Both the position numbers and the translations under genes were made by a program. From assembly GCA_003864495.1 (NCBI GenBank), contig ML133460.1:1038873-1102872 (forward strand): DNA of 64,000 nucleotides. The letters run 5' to 3'. A model generated the notes under the pieces. The model was not told the DNA's origin. It was given only the letters and a program-made list of their open reading frames with translations, and made no database searches. Each line of letters begins with the position of its first letter. The stretch's first letter is position 1. The DNA is from Nemopilema nomurai (lineage: Eukaryota; Cnidaria; Scyphozoa; Rhizostomeae; Rhizostomatidae). This document shows positions 15,201 to 27,200 of the stretch, piece by piece.

Positions 15201-18200
15201 TTTTGAAACTCAGATGATTGAGTAAAATTTCCATTTGCTCACAATTGACTTCTTTATCAAGAAACTTTGCCACTTTCTTAATGTTGGTCTCCAAATCAGC
15301 TTTCATTTCTTCGTAAAATACAATGCACATGTTTGGGTGATTTCTTCGCTTCCATGCCTCAACAGTGTACTCAAAATATGGCGTGTAAATTAGCAGGTTA
15401 TCCATGAACAAATCGAAAAAAGTTGGAAAGTCTCCCTCGTAATTGCAATAATTAAATAATTTTTCGTGATGGAACAGTGACACAACAGTGTCCTTGGGGT
15501 TGCGTAGACACGTCACTACCCTGCTTTTGTCCAGCAAATCATCTGGAAAATGGCAGAAGGGAAGATGAGACTTCATGACTCTTGGTGAATCCATTTTCTC
15601 GATTCTTTCATAATGGAAATCGACAGGATAAATAAATTTATCCTTCAAAATATCAATAAGAATAGGAGTTTCCAAAACTTGAATCCTTATATACGAGTAA
15701 ATCTCGTTAGCCTTGTCCATGTCGAAATTGTTCTGTATGCACCAGACAAGTTCTTGTGTCCAAGTTGAGCCACTTTTAGGGAAGGTCATGACGTAAACAT
15801 CTTCTGGACGGACGAGCCAGTTTCGATGTCGATCCATAACATTTTCATACGACTTGGGCAGAATGCAATTCCCTGGCACTGTGCGTGTGAATCTTTGTCC
15901 ACATTTAGCGAATAGAGTTGGGTGGACAGCCTTCAGTCTCGCAATATCGTCCTCCGATAGGGAGACAATTTGAATAGCAGCCATCTCGTTCCAGTTCTGG
16001 CGAGCCAACTGCAGTCCCAGTCAACGGTTGTTTCATTAAATAAGGTTTGGCAGATCACGTGTCTAAGGAACAGTCAGGGGGTTGTTCAGAGCACGAAGTT
16101 GAGCTTGTCGTTTTTTGGCTTATAAATTGTTCGTATCTAAATGTTGCTTAAACTTATAGTTAATCACGCTTAGAGATCTTGGCTGACCCGGTTGTCCCCG
16201 TCCCCTATCTATTCAAGGCTGGCTTCGTGCCTGACTTTTAATTAGCTTAAACACCATGCAAAAGGCAAAAGAAAGTTAGCTTATGAAGACCAGCGATTAC
16301 CCTTCATATCAAATTTTCCCCTTTTCACTCTCATACTAAACAACCAAGATGGAGTGACTATATTAGGCTTCGTAGCGGTGTTACTACCTAGCAAAAACAC
16401 GATCAGCTGCCATCTGTCCTTTGAGCATCTTTTATAGTCTTATTTCGTGCAGTGCGAATGCACAAAATCATTCTTGGTTCCAGCCCATGTTGCGAACTAG
16501 AAACCCCCCCCCCCCCCCCCCCCCATTTTCCAGTCTCATTTGAAACCAATCACAAAAATGTGACATCAAAAGCGATAAGTGAATTAAACTGTTTAGTGGT
16601 TACGAATGTAACAAAGCTTCACAGTAGTATTCATCTGTTCTATTGTTAACGTTTAAAATCTTATTGGCATCTTTTTGACCAATGAATAGAGAAAGTATTA
16701 TTAGCAACATGATTTTTTACTAAGAATCATTGAGAGTGCGGAAAAATATCTGACCCGAGCGAGACTCGATCTCACGACCCCTGACTTCGTACACCAAGAG
16801 CTCCACAAGGGTCCAAGGGACTTTCTCTTCTCTATGATTCTTCGTAATGAAAAGAGTAAGGGGGGGGGGGGGGGCATTTAAGAATGGAAATGTGACCTTC
16901 GGTAGACTGACGGGTGTATTTTTCATTAACACAATCAACAAGCTTTTATAAGAGTTTTTACAAAAAGTTCTAAGATTCGAATGAAATTTGGTAAATAGTT
17001 TCAATATCTTTAGATAACCACTCTTGCCAATGTTCATGACTGTGCGCCCTCTATATTCAAATCATCGGCTTCTAAAGCTTCGAAATAATTTGGTTCACTC
17101 CCATCCCCGAACAGAAATGGGTAAGTAATTTGAAATGTTCAATTCCTGTAATCGATAACATATAGGGGCAAGCAACAGCTTATTTTGTAGGAAATAAAAC
17201 CCCTTAACTTTCAACCTTTCAAATTATATTTATCGGCGCAATCTTTAATCATGGCAGGATTTAAAAAAATTTAAGCTAATCATTCAGGGGCGGATCCAGG
17301 TGTTCTCACCGTTTTCACGTGAGAACGTCATTTTTCTCCAAAATTAAATTGCAAATAACAAGGTTAAAATATTCAATTCAACTTCCAAGACAACTATTGA
17401 CTTCCTTGTTTTTCTCCGAGTTGCAGACAGAGCCATCGTAAGCTTACATAGACTAAATTAATGCGGAGGAGCATGATTCAAGACAATTTGATAGAGATTT
17501 AAATTATCCTTGTTCTGGGCAATTGTTTCATCTTTGGAATTAATTTAGCGGATGTTTTTTCAGCCAATAAAAGTGCAGAATTGTAGTTTTAAACCAATGA
17601 ATTGGTGAGAACTCGCAAATAAATTATTTTCGTGCGCGAGTCGAAAAAAAACAATCAAATTTGGTCTTCTTTTGTTTCTTGTGAGGAACTCTGACGTAGG
17701 ATGTGAGAAACAATGACGTTACTATTCCATTCAAAAAGTATAGTCAAAATCACTGGATCATTCAATTCAATTGAGCAAACTCAAACTCAAAAAACGAAAG
17801 GCGCGCGAAAAACGATTTCCTGCCTTCGGATAGTTGCATGAGATATCGATATAATGGAGTTTCTGGAAGAAATCAAAGTTTGCTTGGCGAAAGGGCGTGT
17901 CCCGAGGATTAAACTGGGAGTGGCCCGTAAAAATTTTCCCCTCTTCTTCGGGTGAGAACGTCACATTTCGCTCTGGATCCGCCCCTGAATCATTTACGTA
18001 TATTCCCACTTGACATTCAGAATAGAAACAGAAAGCAAAGAAAGCGGGTTGTTTTCTAAGGAGTAATTCACAAATCGTACCAATTTTCTTAGCATTGATA
18101 GAATCAGTTACTCGTAACGAAACTCAAGTCCAACCGGCTTCAAGAATCGTTCAATTGCCTCGTCCATTCGTTTGTTCATCTCATCCGTAAAATAATTCTT

Positions 18201-21200
18201 CCAATCTCCTACTTCACCTTTTCGAATAAAGCTCCCGTCCTTCTTCATAAACTTTCCATTCTTGAGGTCTTCGTAGTTCAAAGCTTTATTTTCCTTCATC
18301 TCTTTGAAGCTCAGATGATTGAGTAAAATTTCCATTTGCTCACAATTGACTTCTTTATCAAGAAACTTTGCCACTCTCTTAATGTTGGTCTCCAAATCAG
18401 CTTTCATTTCTTCGTAAAATAAAATGCACATGTTTGGGTGATTTCTTCGCTTCCATGCCTCAACAGTGTACTCAAAATATGGCGTGTAAATTAGCAGGTT
18501 ATCCATGAACAAATCGAAAAAAGTTGGAAAGTCTCCCTCGTAATTGCAATAATTAAATAATTTTTCGTGATGGAACAGTGACACAACAGTGTCCTTGGGG
18601 TTGCGTAGACACGTCACTACCCTGCTTCTGTCCAGCAAATCATCTGGAAAATGGCAGAAGGGAAGATGAGTCTTCATGACTCTTGGTGAATCCATTTTCT
18701 CGATTCTTTCATAATGGAAATCGACAGGATAAATAAATTTATCCTTCATAATATCAATAAGGATAGGAGTTTCCAAAACTTGAATCCTTATATACGAGTA
18801 AATCTCGTTAGCCTTGTCCATGTCGAAATTGTTCTGTATGCACCAGACAAGTTCTTGTGTCCAAGTTGAGCCACTTTTAGGGAAGGTCATGACGTAAACA
18901 TCTTCTGGACGGACGAGCCAGTTTCGATGTCGATCCATAACATTTTCATACGACTTGGGCAGAATGCAATTCCCTGGCACTGTGCGTGTGAATCTTTGTC
19001 CACATATAGCGAATAGAGTTGGGTGGACAGCCTTCAGTCTCGCAATATCGTCCTCCGATAGGGAGACAATTTGAATAGCAGCCATCTCGTTCCAGTTCTG
19101 GCGAGCCAACTGCAGTCCCAGTCAACGGTTGTTTCATTAAATAAGGTTTGGCTGATCACGTGTCTAATCAACAGTCAGGGGGTTGTTCAGAGCACGAAGT
19201 TGAGCTTGTCGTTTTTTGGCTTATAAGTTGTTCGTATCTAAATGTTGCTTAAACTAATAGTTAATCACGCTTAGAGATCTTGGCTGACCCTGTTGTCCCC
19301 GTCCCCTATCTTTTCAAAGCTGGCTTCGTGCCTGACTTTTAATTAGCTTAAACACCATGCAAAACGCAAAAGAAAGTTAGCTTATTAAGACCAGCGATTA
19401 CCCTTTATATCAAGTTTTCCCCTTTTCACTCTCATACTAAACAACCAAGATGGAGTGACTATATTAGGCTTCGTAGCGGTGTTACTACCCGGTGTTACGA
19501 AGAATCATTGAGAGTGCGGAAAAATATCTGACCCGAGTGAGACTCGATCTCACGACCCCTGACTTCGTACACCAAGAGCTCTACAAGGGTTCAAGGGACT
19601 TTCTCTTCTCTATGATTCTTCGTAATTAAAAGAGTAGGGGGGGGGGGGGGGCATTTAAGAATGGAAATGTGACCTTCGGTAGACTGACGGGTGTATTTTT
19701 CATTAACACAATCAACAAGCTTTTATAAGAGTTATTACAAAAAGTTCTAAGATTCGAATGAAATTTGGTAAATAGTTTCAATATCTTTAGATAACCACTC
19801 TTGCCAATGTTCATGACTGTGCGCCCTCTACATTCAAATCACCGGCTTCTAAAGCTTCGAAATAATTTGGTTCACTCCCATCCCCGAACAGAAATGGGTA
19901 AGTAATTTGAAATGTTAAATTCCTGTAATAGATAACATATAGGGGCAAGCAACAGCTTATTTTGTAGGAAATAAAACCCCTTAACTTTCAACCTTTCAAA
20001 TTATATTTATCGGCGCAATCTTTAATCATGGCAGGATTTAAAAAAATTTAAGCTAATCATTCAGGGGCGGATCCAGGTGTTCTCACCGTTTTCACGTGAG
20101 AACGTCATTTTTCTCCAAAATTAAATTGCAAATAACAAGGTTAAAATATTCAATTCAACTTCCAAGACAACTATTGACTTCCTTGTTTTTCTCCGAGTTG
20201 CAGACAGAGCCATCGTAAGCTTACATAGACTCAATTAATGCGGAGGAGCATGATTCAAGACAATTTGATAGAGATTTAAATTATCCTTGTTCTGGACAAT
20301 TGTTTCATCTTTGGAATTAATTTAGCGGATGTTTTTTCAGCCAATAAAAGTGCAGAATTGTAGTTTTAAACCAATGAATTGGTGAGAACTCGCAAATAAA
20401 TTATTTTCGTGCGCGAGTCGAAAAAAACAATCAAATTTGGTCTTCTTTTGTTTCTTGTGAGGAACTCTGACGTAGGATGTGAGAAACAATGACGTTACTA
20501 TTCCATTCAAAAAGTATAGTCAAAATCACTGGATCATTCAATTCAATTGAGCAAACTCAAACTCAAAAAACGAAAGGCGCGCGAAAAACGATTTCCTGCC
20601 TTCGGATAGTTGCATGAGAAATCGATATAATGGAGTTTCTGGAAGAAATCAAAGTTTGCTTGGCGAAAGGACGTGTCCCGAGGATAAAACTGGGAGTTGC
20701 CCGTAAAAATTTTCCCCTCTTCTTTGGGTGAGAACGTCACATTTCGCTCTGGATCCGCCCCTGAATCATTTACGTATATTCCCACTTGACATTCAGAATA
20801 GAAACAGAAAGCAAAGAAAGCGGGTTGTTTTCTAAGGAGTAATTCACAAATCGTACCAATTTTTTTAGCATTGATAGAATCAGTTACTCGTAACGAAACT
20901 CAAGTCCAACCGGCTTCAAGAATCGTTCAATTGCCTCGTCCATTCGTTTGTTCATCTCATCCGTAAAATAATTCTTCCAATCTCCCACTTCACCTTTTCG
21001 AATAAATCTCCCCTCCTTCTTCATAAACTTTCCATTCTTGAGGTCTTCGTAGTTCAAAGCTTTATTTTCCTTCATCTTTTTGAAGCTCAGATGATTGAGC
21101 AAAATTTCCATTTGCTCACAATTGACTTCTTTATCAAGAAACTTTGCCACTCTCTTAATGTTGGTCTCCAAATCAGCTTTCATTTCTTCGTAAAATACAA

Positions 21201-24200
21201 TGCACATGTTTGGGTGATTTCTTCGCTTCCATGCCTCAACAGTGTACTCAAAATATGGCGTGTAAATTAGCAGGTTATCCATGAACAAATCGAAAAAAGT
21301 TGGAAAGTCTCCCTCGTAATTGCAATAATTAAATAATATTTCGTGATGAAACAGTGACACAACAGTGTCCTTGGGGTTGCGTAGACACGTCACTACCCTG
21401 CTTCTGTCCAGCAAATCATCTGGAAAATGGCAGAAGGGAAGATGAGACTTCATGACTCTTGGTGAATCCATTTTGTCGATTCCTTCATAATGGATATTGA
21501 CAGGATAATTAAATATGTCCATCATGAAATCGACAAGAATAGGAGCTTCCAAAACTTGAATCCTTATATACGAGTAAATCTCCTTAGCCTTGTCCATGTC
21601 GAAATTGTTCTGTATGCACCAGACAAGTTCTTGTGTCCAGTTTGAGCCACTCTTTGGAAAGGTCATGATGTAAACATCTTCTGGACGGACGAGCCAGTTT
21701 CGATGTCGATCCATAACATTTTCATACGACTTGGGCAGAATGCAATTCCCTGGCACTGTGCGTGTGAATCTATGTCCACATTTAGCGAATAGAGTTGGGT
21801 GGACAGCCTTCAGTCTCGCAATATCGTCCTCCGATAGGGACACAATTCCAACACTTGCCATCTTGTTCCAGTTCTGGCGAGCCAACTGCAGTCCCAGTCA
21901 ACGGTTGTTTCATTAAATCAGGTTTGGCAGATCACGTGTCTAAGGAACAGTCAGGGGGTTGTTCAGAGCACGAAGTTGAGCTTGTCGTTTTTTGGCTTAT
22001 AAGTTGTTCGTATCTAAATGTTGCTTAAACTACTAGTTAATCACGCTTAGAGATCTTGGCTGACCCGGTTGTCCCCGTCCCCTATCTATTCAAGGCTGAC
22101 ATCGTGCCTGACTTTTAATTAGCTTAAACACCATGCAAAACGCAAAAGAAAGTTAGCTTATTAAGACCAGCGATTACCCTTTATATCAAGTTTTCCCCTT
22201 TTCACTCTCATACTAAACAACCAAGATGGAGTGACTATATTATGCTTCGTAGCGGTGTTACTACCCAGCAAAAACACGATCAGCGAATGCACATAATAAT
22301 TCTTGGTTCCAGCCCATGTTGCGAACTAGAAAACCCCCCCTTTTTCCAGTCTCTTTTGAAACCAATCACAAAAATGTGAAATCAAAAGCGATAAGTGAAT
22401 TAAACTACTTAGTGGTTACGAATGTAACAAAGCTTTACAGTGACATTCATCTGTACTATTGTTAACGTTTAAAATCTTATTGGCATCTTTTTGACCAATG
22501 AATAGAGTATTATTAGCAACATGATTTGTTACGAAGAATCATAGAGAGTGCGGAAAAATATCTGACCCGAGCGAGACTCTAACTCACGACCTCTGACGCC
22601 AGGTGCTCTAAAAGTGTCCAAGGCACTTTCCCTTCTCTCTGATTATTCGTGTGTGGCAACCTTCGATCTCGGAAGATCACGGTTCTGCGCAGTTGGGCGG
22701 ACATCGCTTTCGGTGGCTGTAGAGTCCTATTCAGGACAAACAGACTCGCCCGCAAGTGGGACAGCTGAGGGTAGTGTCAGCAGGCGCCTGCTGTTGTTGC
22801 TGCTGCGGGCCGTTTTTGCGACGAGAGCGTCGCTCTTCGGTCGCCCCGCGGCGTCTGGCTTCAGAAGATTTTCCATTTGCTTCTGTTGGTGGCGAGATCT
22901 TCCCAGGAGTTGATAGTAATGTCCATGGCTACCAGGTCTCTTTTGCAGACATGGCGGAAACGAAGTTTTGGGCGTCCAAGGCCTCGAGAGCCCACTGACA
23001 GCCCGCCGTAAAGCAGGTCTTTGAGGAGTGTTTGAATGCTTGGGAGCCTGGCTTTGGGTAGCACTTCGTTGTTAGTCACGCGGTCTGACCACTTGACATC
23101 GAGAATTCGTCTGAGATTTCGCATGTGGAAGGAGCTCAGCCGGCGTTCTTGCTTCGAGTTTAGAGCCCAGGCCTCACTGCCGTAGAGAAGGGTGCCGAGA
23201 ATGCAAGCTCGGTAAACAGCTGATTTTGTGTCGATAGCAATTTTTTTTGTTTTCCCACACCCTTTCGGACAGTCTAGCGAACGTTGTGGCGGCTTTGCAA
23301 ATCCGTTTGTTGATTTCGCTGTCCAGAGAGAGATCATCGCTGATTGTGAAACCGAGGTTGGTGAACTCGTAAACAAAACTCAGAGCACTGCCGTCGACCA
23401 AAATCGATGGCGGTTGTGTAACGTCTTGACACATCGCTACCGTCTTTTTGATACTGATAGTCATGCAGAAGTTCTGGCAGGCAACCGAGAACTTGTTCAC
23501 GAGTGTCTGAAGCTCTTGTTCCGAGTGAGAGACGGGTGCTGTCTCTCGAGTCTTGGTTTTGGTGCGAGCAAGGTTGAACAACTTGCAGTCAGAGAGAGTG
23601 CGGAGGTGGACACCCTTTGTGAAGTTTCTGAAAGCCTGTTTGAGCATCATTGCCAAGAAAATGCCGAACAGGATAGGCGCGAGCACGCAGCCTTGCTTCA
23701 CCCCACTGCAGATTCTAAAGGATTCAGATTGTAGCTGAGCTGGGTTCTTTGCAAGCGTGGAAGAAGTTGGCGTTCTTAGGCCCGTAGGCCTAAGCCAAGT
23801 AAGACAACAGCGTAGTCAACAGAACAAGGTATCTCAAATCGATTTCAAACAAGACTGACTAATGGTCGCAAAACACACTGAATATAACACTGAATCAGAT
23901 TAATCAGAGTCACTGCACGCAACACAACTAATGAATAAAACCCTAACACGTTACAAGAGGAAGAACCCCGTCGAATTGCACTACTCCTTTCATGTCTGTG
24001 TAGAAGGACTTGACGATGCTCAGAAGCTTGGGAGGACACCGGATTTGTGAAGAATCCGGAATGGACCGTAGCGGCTCACAAGATCAAACGCCTTCGTCAA
24101 GTCAATGAAAGCAATATACATAGGCTGTTGTTGTTCACGGCGCTTTTCTTGAAGTTTCTTGAGTGAGAATATCATGTCTGTGGTCGATCTATGCGCTCTG

Positions 24201-27200
24201 AAACCACACTAGCATTCGGCGGGATAGACATTCTCAGCAAGCTTCTGTAGTCTGCCAAGAATCACGCGTGCAAAGACTTTGCCAACGATGATTAAGAGGG
24301 AAATCCCTCTGTAGTTGTTAAAGTCACTTCTGTCACCTTTGTTTCTATAAAATGTCACAATGTTGCAGTCTCGCATTTCTTGTGGAATATTGCCCCCATT
24401 CCATGTCTTGTCCTGGATGACTTTGCCGTTTATCGATTTTACAGGAGCTACTCTAGACCTTGGCGGGCCAAGAGCTCTCTTGATTTCCTCGTAGACTCCT
24501 CTAATGTTACCACAATCGGCGAGACGCTGGATGCTGCTGCAGAGGTCGAGCCAGTATTCATTGGCGCACTGTCTTGCTGATCTTTGTACTCGACAATGCG
24601 CGGTCTTGAGAGCCTGGTGGGTGACTTGAGTAGGATTGTTCCTGTGTGCCAGTAGAGCAGCGCGTTTTTACTCTACTAGAGGAGTGAGATCTATCAGAAG
24701 TTGCTAGAGTGTTGTGCCACAAACCTGCCTTGGGTGCTCCGACACCCGATTTGTATAGGGTTTACACCCTTAGATGGGCTGACTTACCATACCAGCGAGC
24801 CCCACCTACCCGATTGGAGGGTGATATGTAACCCCATAACAGGGGCTCTTACAGGTGCTACTACCCCGAGCAAGGGTAGGCCTGAGAGCAGTGAACGATT
24901 AAGGGGTTGCACTATTAGCATGTTGTAGGAGACAACATTCCCCCGAACTCCAGATCTCCCGAACTGAAGCCTCAACACCGTAATGAATATGTGTAATAGG
25001 ATCATATGCCATTAATTAATATACGTAATTATTTTGCTAACCTCGCTTTCGTTTGTATATAACACTTAGCCTATTGCATAGTAATTCAGTCAGCGATTAA
25101 CCTCAACACGAGTCGCTCACTTTTTGTCTTCACTCTCAATTCGTTGACTACTCGAAGTGACAAGGGTTTTAGTGGAAGTCTAACCCCGGTTACATAGAGT
25201 AAGGGGGGGGGGGCATTTAAGAATGGAAAGGTGGCCTTCGGTAGACGGGAGTGAATTACTTCTTAATAACACAACCAACAAACGTTTGTAAGAGTTTTCA
25301 CCAAAAGTTTCAAGGTTCTAATGAAATTTGGTAAATAGTTTCAATATCTTTGGATAACCATTCTTGCCAATGTTCATGACTTCTAAACCTTCGAAATAAT
25401 TTGGTTGACGCCCAGCACCAAATAGAAATTGGCAAGTAATTTAAATTGTTAAATTCCTGTAATCGATAACATACAGGAGCAAGCAACAGCAGAAACCACC
25501 TAACTTTCGACCTTTCAAATTATATTCATCGGCGCGATCTTTAATCATGGCAGGATTTTAAAGATTTAAGCTAATCATTTACTTATATTCCCATTTGTCA
25601 TTCAGAATAGAAACAGAAAGCAAAAAAGCGGGTTGTTTTCTACGGAGTAATTAACAAATCGTTCCAATTTTCTTAGCATTGATAGAGTCAGTTACTCGTA
25701 ACGAAACTCAAGTCCAACCGGCTTCAAGAATCGTTCAATTGCCTCGTCCATTCGTTTGTTCATCTCATCCGTAAAATAATTCTTCCAATCTCCTACTTCA
25801 CCTTTTCGAATAAAGCTTCCCTCCTTCTTCATAATCTTTCCATTCTTGAAGTCTTCATGGTTCAAAGCTTTGTTTTCTTTCATCTTTTTGAAGCTCAGAT
25901 GATTGAGTAGAACTTGCATTTGCTCACAACTGACTTCTTTATCAAGAAACTTTGCCACTCTCTTAATGTTGGTCTCCAAATCAGCTTTCATTTCTTCGTA
26001 AAATAAAATGCACATGTTTGGGTGATTTCTTCGCTTCCATGCCTCAACAGTGTACTCAAAATATGGCGTGTAAATTAGCAGGTTATCCATGAACAAATCG
26101 AAAAAAGTTGGAAAGTCTCCCTCGTAATTGCAATAATTGAACATGATGTTGTGATGGAACAGTGACACAACAGTGTCCTTGGGGTTGCGTAGACACGTCA
26201 CTACCCTGCTTCTGTCCAGCAAATCATCTGGAAAATGGCAGTAGGGAAGATGAGTCTTCATGACTCTTGGTGAATCCATTTTCTCGATTCCTTCATAATG
26301 GGTATTGACAGGATAATTAACCGTGTCCTTCATGACATCTATAAGAGCAGGTACTTCTAAAACTGGAATCCTTATAAACGAGTAAATCTCGTTAGCCTTG
26401 TCTACGTTAAAGTTGTTCTGCAAGCACCAGACAAGCTCTTGTACCCAGCTTGAGCCACTCCTTGGAAAGGCCATGATGTAAACATCTTCTGGACGGACGA
26501 GCCAGTTTCGATGTCGATCCACAACATTTTCATACGACTTGGGCAGAATGCAATTCCCGGGCACTGTGCGTGTGAATCTTTGTCCACGTTTAGCGAATAG
26601 AGTTGGGTGGGCAGCCTTCAGTCTCTCAGTGTCATCATCCGAGAGGGGTATAATTCGAATAGCAGCCATCTTGACTCAGCGGCCAATGCAAAGTGAAGCC
26701 GCGAGCCTGCCAGGAAAACAATAGAATTTCCTATTCCGAAAGAATGCGGTGCCACTTCATTGCACAGTAAAAGCAAGCATTCGAACAAAGACTCAGTGAA
26801 TTGTCGACACGTTGGAATACATTGGCCATTTTATTGCACATTTGCAGAGGTTGTCCAATTATTGTCATGCAACTTCAAATTATCAGCCCTGGAGTTTCCG
26901 TTATAAAAGTTGAACATTTTCAGGTTTACGGCAATGAAATGTTAGGAAGTTCCTTTTCGATTTTGAAATCTCCGTTTATTTCTCATGTGCAGGCGCTAAT
27001 TTCGCCTTTTCACACCTGTATTGTTCAAGAAAGCGTTCACTGGTTCAATAAGTGGTTTAGTGACAACAATGCACGCTTGAGAATTGCAAAAGAAGCTTTT
27101 TACACTCTTAGAACAAAAGGAAATCAGAAAAACGAAATGAAAAAAAAATAATGTTGGTGGTCAACAGCTTTCTAAGACCTGAAATCAGTTTTTGACTGAC

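Noticed and set aside
17767..18009. 80-codon minus-strand ORF repeated at 20543-20785
   Set aside because: It covers the end and terminal repeat of the 703-bp transposon and has no transposase motifs; it is duplicated only because the segment is duplicated.
26801..27151. 116-codon plus-strand ORF between SULT copies 4 and 5
   Set aside because: No recognisable family, no flanking splice or promoter evidence, and it lies in a stretch that appears to be inserted, low-constraint sequence.
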